This document shows, piece by piece, positions 34,811 through 42,516 of a DNA stretch of 62,330 nt. The notes under the pieces are model-generated. The model was not told where the DNA came from. It did not search any database and saw only the letters and a list, made by a program, of their open reading frames with translations. Position 1 is the stretch's first letter; each line of letters opens with the position of its first letter. A program made the translations under genes and the position numbers. The stretch spans positions 1-62,330 of the forward strand of contig JAKFDK010000061.1 of assembly GCA_036676195.1 (NCBI GenBank). Reading direction: 5' to 3'. This stretch comes from JAKFDK01 sp036676195 (lineage in GTDB: Bacteria; Bacillota; Sulfobacillia; Symbiobacteriales; ZC4RG38).

Positions 34811-35033
34811 CGACGGACTGATGCGCCTCGTGCAGCGGGCCCTGCAGGAACCCGAGTTCCTGCGCCAGGCCCTGGCAGACCCGGTAGCCACCCTGCAGGC
34901 CAGCGGCATTCGCCTGCAGCCCACAGAACTGGCAGCCGTGAAAGAGTTTGCCGCCCGCATGGCGGCCCAGACACCTGCTGAAGCTGCCGCCGCCCTGCAA
35001 ACGGCCGTCGGCCAACGCAGCGGCATCGTATGA
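34800..35033 (+). CDS. Leader-like small peptide 2 (homologue of peptide 1)
   Basis: This 77 aa peptide starts at GTG 34800 with AGAAGGAGG nine bases upstream, inside the 3' end of the prenyl-synthase-like gene. It has the same layout as peptide 1 (LVQRALQEPEFLRQALADP; ELAAVKEFAARM) and the C-terminus VGQRSGIV, against AGQRGAAL in peptide 1. The conserved leader part and variable last few residues are what precursor peptides usually show. It has no Cys or Trp, so a ComX-like prenylated Trp is excluded. A terminator follows 48 bases after the stop. Confidence 0.75.
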   Translation: MTGDDGLMRLVQRALQEPEFLRQALADPVATLQASGIRLQPTELAAVKEFAARMAAQTPAEAAAALQTAVGQRSGIV

Positions 35034-35080
35034 ATCCGCCCCTGGTCGGGCGCCTGAACCCGTTCGTCCGGTAAAACCGC

Positions 35081-35113
35081 GAACCCGCCGGGGCTGAATC
35101 CCCCGGCGGGTTC
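35081..35113 (+). terminator. Terminator of the peptide/prenyl-synthase unit
   Basis: GAACCCGCCGGGG (35081-35093) and CCCCGGCGGGTTC (35101-35113) form a 13-base stem with a seven-base loop. It lies between the peptide unit and the convergent oxidoreductase gene and may stop transcription from both sides. Confidence 0.75.
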
Positions 35114-35165
35114 ATGGTTTGCCTGCCCGGCCGGCAGGCGGGTGCGTCCGCACAACCGGCGGCAG

Positions 35166-37169
35166 TTACAGCCCCCGGGCCGTCGCCGCGCCTTCGTAAA
35201 TGGCCCGCGCCGCATCAATGCCGTCGGCATCCCGGGCACCGCCAATGATATGCATTTCCGGCACGTGGCCGATCAGGAACGGAACCAGGTCTTGCACAGA
35301 CTCCTGACCTGAGGCCAGGATCACCGTGTCGGCCGGGATCAGTTCTTCACTGCCGCCAACCACCACCCGGACCCCTTCCGGCGTGATGGCTTTGTACTCC
35401 ACGCCGGTGAGGCTGCGCACTCCCCGTTCCTGCAGCCGGGCCAGCAGGGCCCACCGGGTCGTCTTGCCACCGCGGCCGCCCACGCGGTCGCCCCGCCGCA
35501 TCAGGGTAACCGTCCGACCACTGCCGACCAGCCGCACCGCCGCCTCGGCCGGCAGTACCCCGTAACCGGCCAGGTACAGGGCCGCCTCATGGCTGACCGG
35601 GCCGCTGTCAGCCAGCAGGTGCGCCAGGTCCAGGGCGATGGGTCCGGCCCCGATCACCGCTACCCGCGCCCCTGCTGTTACGTGGCCCGCCAATACCTGT
35701 TCGTAGGAGTACACGTGCGGCAGATCAACCCCGGGGATGTCCGGGCGGCGCGGGCGGATACCGGTGGCCACCACTGCAGCGGCAAAACCGGCCAGTTCCC
35801 GGGCCGGGTCCGTCAGCCGGTGGCCCAGCCTGACTTCCACGCCCAGGCGTGCCAGTTCGGCGCGGTAGTAGCGCAGCGTCTCCCGAAACTCTACCTTGCC
35901 CGGCACCCGTACAGCCAGGCGCAGTTGTCCGCCCAGTTCCGGCTCAGCCTCAAACAGGGTCACCCGGTGCCCCCGCTCGGCCGCTACCCGGGCCGCTTCC
36001 AGCCCGGCCGGACCGCCACCTACCACCGCCACCCGCCTGGGCCGGGGCGCCGGTGCCGGCAGCCAGACGTGCTCCCGACCGGCCCTGGGGTTCACCAGAC
36101 AACTGGCGGCCTGATGCTCAAAAATCTGGTCCAGGCAGGCCTGGTTACAGGCCACGCAGCTATTGATGGCCGCCAGTTGCCCGGCCGCCGCTTTCCGTGG
36201 CAGGTCCGGGTCTGCCAGCAGGGGGCGCGCCATGGAGACCAGGTCGGCCAGGCCCCGGCTGATCAGGTCTTCGGCCAGCAGCGGGTCGTTAATGCGGTTG
36301 CTTGCCACCACCGGCACGCTCACCACTTTTTTCAACTCACCGGTCAGGTAGGCAAAGGCGCCGCGGGGCGTGAGTTGGGAAATGGTCGGGATCCGGGATT
36401 CGTGCCAGCCAATGCCGGAGTTAAAGGCATTCACCCCGTCTGCCTCCAGGCGCCGGGCCAGGGCGACCGTGTCCTCCCACGGTGTGGGTTGCGGAATCAG
36501 GTCTGCCACCGAAATGCGGTAGAAAATCGGGAAATCGGCCCCCACCGCCGCCCTTACCGCCCGCGCCACTTCCACGGCCAACTTCATGCGGCCTTCCGGT
36601 GTGCCGCCCCACTCGTCTGTCCGCTGGTTGGTGTACGTGGCCATGAACTGCGAAAGCAGATACCCCTCCGACCCCATGATTTCCACCGCGTCAAAACCGG
36701 CCTCTTTGGCCCGGCGGGCCGCAGCGCCGTAATCAGCCACCACTTCCCATACTTCGCCGGTGCTCAACGCCCTGGGCCTGACCCCGAAGGGAGACGGCGC
36801 ATCCATGGCCGAAACCGCCTCTGCCCCCAGATGTTTGGGGTCGGCATAGCGCCCGGCGTGCATCAACTGCAGGGCCAAACGTCCGCCGGCCTGCCGCACG
36901 GCTGCCGTCAGCCGGCTGAAAAACGGCAGCAACGCATCGTTCTTCAGGTGCCAGCCGGGAGCCAGACCGGCGGAGGGGTTCACCCCCACCGCCCCGGTCA
37001 CCACCAGCGCGGCGCCGCCACGGGCACGCGCTATGTAATACGCCGTCAGGCGCTCCTCCCAGTCGTCGCCCTGGCCCTCAAACCCCAGGTGCATGGAGCC
37101 GCCGTAGATGCGGTTAGGCAAATGCAATGTTCCGATCTGAATCGGCTCAAACAGCTTGGTCAGTTTCAC
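35166..37169 (-). CDS. NADH:flavin oxidoreductase / 2,4-dienoyl-CoA reductase family
   Basis: This is a protein of about 667 aa with the FadH-type order: an FMN-binding TIM barrel (LTKLFEPIQIGTLHLPNRI to about 370), a [4Fe-4S] cluster (CVACNQACLDQIF, then Cys about 12 residues later) and a C-terminal FAD/NAD(P) pair with VAVVGGGPAGLEAARVAAERG and VAVIGAGPIALDLAHLLAD. Such enzymes reduce enoyl groups (2,4-dienoyl-CoA, bile-acid or related substrates). I chose GTG 37169 because homologues begin at this point and AAAGGGTG lies upstream; the frame is open to 37430. Confidence 0.85.
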   Translation of the reverse strand: MKLTKLFEPIQIGTLHLPNRIYGGSMHLGFEGQGDDWEERLTAYYIARARGGAALVVTGAVGVNPSAGLAPGWHLKNDALLPFFSRLTAAVRQAGGRLALQLMHAGRYADPKHLGAEAVSAMDAPSPFGVRPRALSTGEVWEVVADYGAAARRAKEAGFDAVEIMGSEGYLLSQFMATYTNQRTDEWGGTPEGRMKLAVEVARAVRAAVGADFPIFYRISVADLIPQPTPWEDTVALARRLEADGVNAFNSGIGWHESRIPTISQLTPRGAFAYLTGELKKVVSVPVVASNRINDPLLAEDLISRGLADLVSMARPLLADPDLPRKAAAGQLAAINSCVACNQACLDQIFEHQAASCLVNPRAGREHVWLPAPAPRPRRVAVVGGGPAGLEAARVAAERGHRVTLFEAEPELGGQLRLAVRVPGKVEFRETLRYYRAELARLGVEVRLGHRLTDPARELAGFAAAVVATGIRPRRPDIPGVDLPHVYSYEQVLAGHVTAGARVAVIGAGPIALDLAHLLADSGPVSHEAALYLAGYGVLPAEAAVRLVGSGRTVTLMRRGDRVGGRGGKTTRWALLARLQERGVRSLTGVEYKAITPEGVRVVVGGSEELIPADTVILASGQESVQDLVPFLIGHVPEMHIIGGARDADGIDAARAIYEGAATARGL

Positions 37170-37611
37170 GCTCTGCAGCACACCCTTTTCCGGTGCGTAG
37201 CCCGCGGCGTCGTCCAGTGTATATGACGCTGCCCACGGTACCGGTACTTGCCCCGCACGGCCGGCCCATTGGCCGCAGCCAGGCTTCTTTGCAAGTTCGG
37301 CACACGGTTGCGAAAGCCCTGTAGGGGAACGCCCCAGTTCCATCGTGAGCGCCAAAACACGATTGCCGTCAGGCCAGTTTTGCCCTGCTCGTCTTACGCC
37401 CCACGGCCTACCCGGCGCTTCCCGCGTCATCCGTCCACCTTAAAATGGAAACTTGCTATCCCATTTCCCGGGCCCCTTCACCAGACGAAACCGCTACCAT
37501 GTTTGCCCTCAGCTCAAATCCTTGCCATGCGTGTGCAGGAAATCCTAAGTGTTTCCACCACCCTCACCTGCCAATGCAATACTTCGTTCACCACAGTAGC
37601 ACAAAGAAAAT
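37170..37611. other. Intergenic region without a recognisable gene
   Basis: These bases separate two minus-strand transcripts. The part near 37170 is the leader of the oxidoreductase gene. I see no convincing protein frame, no clear -10/-35 pair and no structured RNA; the open frames through it look like chance. Confidence 0.4.
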
Positions 37612-37636
37612 CAACCCCGTACGTCGTACGGGGTTG
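37612..37636 (-). terminator. Terminator of the pstB-phoU operon
   Basis: CAACCCCGTACG and CGTACGGGGTTG form a perfect 12-base stem around one central base (37612-37636). On the minus strand it is followed by ATTTTCTTTG. It lies 29 bases beyond the phoU stop codon. Confidence 0.8.
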
Positions 37637-37665
37637 TAGGCGTTGAGCAGTCAGAAGCATCTCAC

Positions 37666-38322
37666 CTAGTTATTTAGTTCCGGCCGCTCGCCGGTCGCCA
37701 TGTAAATGGTCCACTCGCCGATGTTCGTGGCGTGGTCACCAATCCGCTCCAGCCCAGAGGCCACAAAGAGCAGTTGTGTGGCCTGTTCGATGGTCTGCGG
37801 ATCACGGGCCATAAATCCCAGCAGGTCGTTGAACACCTGCTTGTACAGACTATCTACCTCATCGTCGTGTGCGATCATCTGCCGGGCCATCGCTTCGTCC
37901 CGGTGGATATAAGCGGTGAGGGCGTCCCGCACCATTTCGCGGGCGATGTCCGCCATGCGCGGGATATCGATCAGCGGTTTGATGAACGGCTGGCCATCCA
38001 GACGAATGGTAATTTTTGCGATGGCCTGCGCATGGTCAGCCAGGCGCTCAAGGTCGGTGATGATCTTCAACGCAGCGCCGAGCATGCGCAGATCAGAGGC
38101 CATGGGCTGCTGCAGGGCAATCAGCGCCAGGATGCGCTGTTCAATGTCCACCTCCATGCGGTCGATGGCATCGTCCCCAGCCACCACCTTTGCGGCCAGA
38201 GCAAGATCCCGGTTTAGAAGGGACCGCACCGCATGGGTGATCGCCTCCTCTACCAGCGTGCCCATGCGGGTCATGTCCTGGCGCAGAATGTCCAATTCCG
38301 CCTGAAAAACGTTGCGGGTCAT
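37666..38322 (-). CDS. phoU: Phosphate transport regulator PhoU
   Basis: This 218 aa protein is the usual two three-helix bundle PhoU, with the metal-binding motifs LERLADHAQAIA (first bundle) and LERIGDHATNIGEW (second). PhoU sits between the Pst transporter and the PhoR/PhoP system to restrain the phosphate response. It lies two bases behind pstB on the same strand, driven from the shared divergent promoter region. No phoP/phoR genes are in the window. Confidence 0.95.
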   Translation of the reverse strand: MTRNVFQAELDILRQDMTRMGTLVEEAITHAVRSLLNRDLALAAKVVAGDDAIDRMEVDIEQRILALIALQQPMASDLRMLGAALKIITDLERLADHAQAIAKITIRLDGQPFIKPLIDIPRMADIAREMVRDALTAYIHRDEAMARQMIAHDDEVDSLYKQVFNDLLGFMARDPQTIEQATQLLFVASGLERIGDHATNIGEWTIYMATGERPELNN

Positions 38323-38324
38323 CC

Positions 38325-39098
38325 CTATCCAAACCTCCCGGTGATGTAATCCTCTGTGCGCTGATCCCGGGGGCGGGTAAAGATGTCCCGGGTGGCCCCG
38401 TGCTCCACCATCTCCCCAGTCAGGAAGAAGGCGGTATGCTGGCTGACGCGGGCCGCCTGCTGCATGCTGTGCGTGACGACCACAATGGTATACCGCTCCT
38501 GCAACTGCCCGATCAGATCCTCAACACGGGCCGTAGCTGCCGGATCCAGGGCCGAGGCCGGCTCATCCATCAGCAGCACCTCAGGCTCAACCGCCAGCGC
38601 CCGGGCAATGCACAGGCGCTGCTGCTGGCCGCCGGAGAGACCGAGCGCGCTCTTGTTCAGACGGTCCTTGACCTCTTCCCACAGGGCAGCGGCCCTGAGG
38701 CTTCTCTCCACGATCTCTTGCAGGCGCGGGCCCGACGCCACGCCATGGGCCCGCGGCCCGAAAGCCACGTTGTCAAAAATGGACATGGGGAAAGGGTTAG
38801 GGCGCTGGAACACCATCCCTACCCGCATGCGCAGGTCAATCACATCCATGCCGTCGGCGTAGATGTCAGTACCGTCAAGCAGGACCTGACCGGTCAGGCG
38901 GAAGCCTGCCACCAGGTCATTCATGCGGTTGAGTGAGCGCAGAAAGGTCGATTTGCCGCAGCCGGAAGGTCCAATCAGGGCAGTCACTGACCGGGTGCGA
39001 ATATCCAGAGAAATATCCTTTAGGGCCTGAAAGTTGCCATAGTAGGCATGTAGGTTGCGGACACTGAATGTGACACGCGCTTGCGTAGCAGCGGGCAT
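38325..39098 (-). CDS. pstB: Phosphate ABC transporter ATPase PstB
   Basis: This 257 aa ATPase has Walker A GPSGCGKSTFLRSLNRMNDL, signature LSGGQQQRLCIARAL, Walker B LLMDEPASALDP and switch His VVTHSMQQAARVS, diagnostic of PstB. It pairs with PstC and PstA, whose genes lie on the other side of the promoter region. It is divided from pstCAS by strand, an uncommon arrangement. Confidence 0.95.
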   Translation of the reverse strand: MPAATQARVTFSVRNLHAYYGNFQALKDISLDIRTRSVTALIGPSGCGKSTFLRSLNRMNDLVAGFRLTGQVLLDGTDIYADGMDVIDLRMRVGMVFQRPNPFPMSIFDNVAFGPRAHGVASGPRLQEIVERSLRAAALWEEVKDRLNKSALGLSGGQQQRLCIARALAVEPEVLLMDEPASALDPAATARVEDLIGQLQERYTIVVVTHSMQQAARVSQHTAFFLTGEMVEHGATRDIFTRPRDQRTEDYITGRFG

Positions 39099-39187
39099 GG
39101 AACTGAACCCCCCTTGAAATGAAAGGCTCTGACCGCCGCTGCAACGCGAATGCCAGGCGACGTTACGTAGCTATCGTACCTTGTGTG

Positions 39188-39226
39188 TATCAAGCTCATG
39201 TTTAGGTCAGATTTAGATTTGGTTAA
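39188..39226 (-). promoter_or_regulatory. Pho box (minus orientation) for pstB-phoU
   Basis: On the minus strand: TTAACC, TAAATC, TAAACA and TTGATA, each separated by exactly five bases (39226 to 39188). This is the 11-base direct-repeat PhoP site of Bacillus-type systems (TT[ACT]ACA, N4-6). It lies upstream of pstB and should give activation under low phosphate. Confidence 0.65.
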
Positions 39227-39275
39227 GATCCCAACCGGCCGGACAGCCTGTCGGCCCCATGGCTTTCCACAGACC

Positions 39276-39326
39276 TTAACAGTACCTTCACAGACTGTGC
39301 ACCGAGCCTTAACCGGCTCTTTATAC
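39276..39326 (+). promoter_or_regulatory. Pho box and promoter for pstC
   Basis: TTAACA (39276), TTCACA (39287), TGCACC (39298) and TTAACC (39309) repeat at an exact 11-base period with five-base gaps. Six bases after the last repeat comes TTATAC (39321-39326), a likely -10. The box covers the -35 position, as at PhoP-activated promoters. Confidence 0.75.
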
Positions 39327-39388
39327 GCTGGAGGGGGCGTTTTCACCGCCCGCGGCCACCCTTCTGACTGATGGAGGTCTGTACCAAG

Positions 39389-40354
39389 ATGCACAATGAG
39401 AGCGCGACGCCACCCGCAACCGCCCGCTTACCGGTCCGCAGGGCAGGCGCCCGGCGCTGGGGGGATCCTCTCTTTCGGGGTGGTGCCATCTGCTTCGCCG
39501 GGTTGATCGTCGCTGTTTTCGCCGCGATTGGCATTGTCATGTACCATTTAGCTCAGCCCGCTCTGGCCAAGTTTGGCTGGTCGTTCATCTGGTCGACGGA
39601 TTGGGACCCGGTCAGGGACCAGTTCGGCGGGCTGCCCTTCATTTTCGGGACCGCCGTCTCCTCCCTGCTTGCCCTGGTGCTGGCCGTTCCCGTTAGCGTG
39701 GGCATCGCGATCTTCCTCTCTGAGTTCGCCCCCTCCTGGCTGCGGGCACCCGTCGCCTTCCTGGTGGACCTGCTGGCGGCGATCCCCAGCGTGGTCTACG
39801 GGCTATGGGGAGTATTCATGCTCGTGCCGTGGATTCGCACGCAGGTGCAGCCGCTACTTGGGGATAACCTCGACTTTCTGCCGCTCTTTACCGGTCCGCG
39901 CATGGGCATCGGGATGCTGGCGGCCGGGATGGTTCTGGCCATCATGATTATTCCTTCTATTTCCGCCATTTCCCGCGAGGTGCTGCAGGCGATTCCGAAC
40001 TCCCTGCGGGAAGGAGCGCTGGCCCTGGGCGCCACGCCCTGGGAGATGACGTGGCGCGTGATCGTGCCGGCTGCCCGCCCGGGTATTCTGGGCGGCGTGA
40101 TTCTGGGGCTGGGCCGGGCTCTGGGCGAGACGATGGCCGTGACTATGGTCATTGGCAACCGTCCGGAGATCAAGGCTTCACTGTTTGCCCCTGCCGCCAC
40201 CATGGCCAGTGTTCTGGCCAACGAATTTGCCGAGGCCACCAGCGAAATGCATGTGGCCGCACTGATTGAAATCGGTCTCTTGCTGTTCGCGGTGACCCTG
40301 CTGCTGAATATCGGCGCCCGGGTCCTGGTATGGTCCGTGGCGCGCCGGGCGTAG
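39389..40354 (+). CDS. pstC: Phosphate ABC transporter permease PstC
   Basis: This 321 aa protein has six predicted helices, after an N-terminal cytoplasmic region. DLLAAIPSVVYGLWG and the coupling loop SREVLQAIPNSLREGALALGATP are typical of PstC. With PstA it forms the membrane channel for phosphate. ATG 39389 has GGAGGT upstream; the ATG at 39371 has no site. Confidence 0.93.
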   Translation: MHNESATPPATARLPVRRAGARRWGDPLFRGGAICFAGLIVAVFAAIGIVMYHLAQPALAKFGWSFIWSTDWDPVRDQFGGLPFIFGTAVSSLLALVLAVPVSVGIAIFLSEFAPSWLRAPVAFLVDLLAAIPSVVYGLWGVFMLVPWIRTQVQPLLGDNLDFLPLFTGPRMGIGMLAAGMVLAIMIIPSISAISREVLQAIPNSLREGALALGATPWEMTWRVIVPAARPGILGGVILGLGRALGETMAVTMVIGNRPEIKASLFAPAATMASVLANEFAEATSEMHVAALIEIGLLLFAVTLLLNIGARVLVWSVARRA

Positions 40355-40365
40355 GAGGGAAAGCA

Positions 40366-41214
40366 GTGGCAAAAATGTATCTGGACCGCCGGCGGCTTGT
40401 CAACGCCGCTGCGATCGGGACCACCGTCCTCTTCACCGGCATTGCCCTGGTTCCGCTGGTCAGCATACTGGGCTATGTGGCCATACGCGGCCTGCGCGGG
40501 TTAGATCTGGCATTCTTTACACAGTTACCCGCCCCCGTGGGCGAACCGGGGGGCGGCATGGCGAACGCATTCGTCGGCACGCTGATCATGGTTACCCTGG
40601 CCAGCCTGATCAGCATCCCCATCGGTATAATGGCCGGTATCTATCTGTCCGAGTTCGGCCGGGGCCGGTTTGCCACGCTGGTCCGCTTTGTGACCGATGT
40701 CGCGACTGGTATTCCATCGATTATTGCCGGCATCTTTATTTACAGCCTTGTGGTTCTGACCATGGGCCGGTTCTCCGGCCTGGCCGGTGGCCTGTCGCTG
40801 GGCGTTCTTATGATACCGGTCATCACCCGCACCACCGAAGAGATGCTGCGCCTGGTGCCCCAGAGCCTGCGGGAGGCGGCCCTGGCCCTCGGTGTGCCAT
40901 ACTGGAAGGTCATCCTCCAGGTGGTGCTCCCTGCTGCCCGCAGCGGCATCATGACCGGCACCATGCTCGCCATCGCCCGCGCCGCCGGCGAAACCGCCCC
41001 GCTGCTCTTCACCTCCCTTGGCAACCAGTTCTGGCAACCCCGCCTGGACCAGCCCATGGCGGCCCTGCCGATTCAGATCTTTACCTACGCCGTCTCGCCC
41101 TACGAGGATTGGCATCAGAAAGCCTGGGCAGGTGCGGCCCTGCTGATCCTGCTGGTGGTTGTCTCCAGCATGGCGGCCCGGCTGCTGGCCCGCTCCCCGC
41201 ACCGGACCCAGTGA
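40366..41214 (+). CDS. pstA: Phosphate ABC transporter permease PstA
   Basis: This 282 aa permease starts at GTG 40366 (GGAGGG upstream, 11 bases after pstC). It shows about six helices, VTDVATGIPSIIAGIFIYS and TEEMLRLVPQSLREAALALG, the coupling helix of PstA. It is the partner of PstC. The spacing supports translation from one transcript with pstC. Confidence 0.93.
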   Translation: MAKMYLDRRRLVNAAAIGTTVLFTGIALVPLVSILGYVAIRGLRGLDLAFFTQLPAPVGEPGGGMANAFVGTLIMVTLASLISIPIGIMAGIYLSEFGRGRFATLVRFVTDVATGIPSIIAGIFIYSLVVLTMGRFSGLAGGLSLGVLMIPVITRTTEEMLRLVPQSLREAALALGVPYWKVILQVVLPAARSGIMTGTMLAIARAAGETAPLLFTSLGNQFWQPRLDQPMAALPIQIFTYAVSPYEDWHQKAWAGAALLILLVVVSSMAARLLARSPHRTQ

Positions 41215-41317
41215 TTCTTCACCGATTCTTATCTATGCCGTAACCCGTAACTAACCTGGACCTTTCATACTGACCCTGAAGAAAGTCCGCAAGTCCAATC
41301 GAGGAGGTATCCCCCGA

Positions 41318-42427
41318 ATGCGCCCGCTTACCCGCATTTCGCGTCCGGCTGCAGTGATGCTGTCCCTGGCCGTTGCCCTCGGTGCCCTGACCGGCTGCGG
41401 CCAGTCGACTCAGGAAACCGGTGCCCAGCCCACTGCATCTGGCAAGCCGGTACCCGGGTCCAACGTCTCCCTGAACGGAGCCGGCGCCACCTTCCCCTAT
41501 CCGATCTATAGCAAGTGGTTCAGCGAGTTCAATAAGCTGACCGGTGCCAAGGTGAACTATCAGTCCATCGGCAGCGGCGGCGGCATCAAACAGATCACCG
41601 AAAAGACCGTTGACTTCGGAGCCTCCGACGCTCCCCTGAAGGACGAGCAGATCAAGGCTGCCCCCGGGATCCTGCACATTCCCACCGTGCTCGGTGCGGT
41701 GGTCATCGGGTACAATCTGCAGGGCGTCAGTGACCTGAAACTGAACCCTGAGGTGCTTTCCGGCATCTACCTTGGCGAGATCAAGAAGTGGAACGACCCG
41801 AAGCTGGCAGCCCTGAACCCGGGCACGCAACTGCCCGCCACCGACATTAATGTGGCGTACCGCTCCGACGGCAGCGGCACCACTTCTGTGTTTACCGATT
41901 ACCTGAGCAAGATCAGCCCTGCCTGGAAGGACAAGGTGGGCAGTGGCACCTCCGTCAAGTGGCCCGCAGGTGTGGGCGGCAAGGGCAGTGAAGGCGTTGC
42001 CGGCCTGCTCAAGCAAACCCCAGGCACCATTGGCTATGTTGAAGTGGCCTACGCTGAGCAGAACAAGCTACCCTACGCCCAGCTCCAGAACAAGGCCGGC
42101 AACTACGTAAAGCCCAGCCTGGAGAACATTAGCGCAGCCGCAGCCGGCGCAATCAAGGACATGCCGGCTGACTATCGGGTGTCCATTACCAACGCCGACG
42201 GCCCAAATACCTACCCCATCGCCGCCTTTACCTATCTGCTCGTTTACGCCGACCAGGCCGACCAGGCCAAGGGCGAGGCGATCGCCAACCTCCTCTGGTG
42301 GGCCATTCACGACGGCCAGAAGCTGGCGCCCACTCTGCTGTACGCCCCGCTTCCCGCCGAGCTGGTCAGCAAGGTTGAGGCAACCGTCAAGTCTATCAAG
42401 CATAATGGCCAGCCGCTGCTGAAGTAA
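41318..42427 (+). CDS. pstS: Phosphate-binding lipoprotein PstS
   Basis: This 369 aa protein has a signal peptide with lipobox LTGC, then the PstS domain. Phosphate-binding segments are GAGATFPYPIYSKWF, SIGSGGGIKQI, DFGASDAPLKDEQ and RSDGSGTTSVFTDYL. It captures phosphate at the cell surface. The start has GAGGAGGT upstream. It lies 103 bases after pstA and last in the operon, whereas in most bacteria pstS comes first. A strong terminator follows. Confidence 0.95.
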   Translation: MRPLTRISRPAAVMLSLAVALGALTGCGQSTQETGAQPTASGKPVPGSNVSLNGAGATFPYPIYSKWFSEFNKLTGAKVNYQSIGSGGGIKQITEKTVDFGASDAPLKDEQIKAAPGILHIPTVLGAVVIGYNLQGVSDLKLNPEVLSGIYLGEIKKWNDPKLAALNPGTQLPATDINVAYRSDGSGTTSVFTDYLSKISPAWKDKVGSGTSVKWPAGVGGKGSEGVAGLLKQTPGTIGYVEVAYAEQNKLPYAQLQNKAGNYVKPSLENISAAAAGAIKDMPADYRVSITNADGPNTYPIAAFTYLLVYADQADQAKGEAIANLLWWAIHDGQKLAPTLLYAPLPAELVSKVEATVKSIKHNGQPLLK

Positions 42428-42445
42428 TCTATACCTAGGTCGCGT

Positions 42446-42481
42446 AAAACACGCGGAACCAGCACCGGTTCCGCGTGTTTT
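42446..42481 (+). terminator. Rho-independent terminator of pstCAS
   Basis: AAAACACGCGGAACC (42446-42460) and GGTTCCGCGTGTTTT (42467-42481) make a perfect 15-base stem with a six-base loop, ending in a T-run. Confidence 0.9.
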
Positions 42482-42516
42482 GTCTTCCCCTATTCCTTCA
42501 ACAAGGGTGATCACCA

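Noticed and set aside
33534..35033. A true ComQX pheromone pair
   Set aside because: Neither peptide has the Trp that ComX needs, and there is no ComP or ComA gene nearby.
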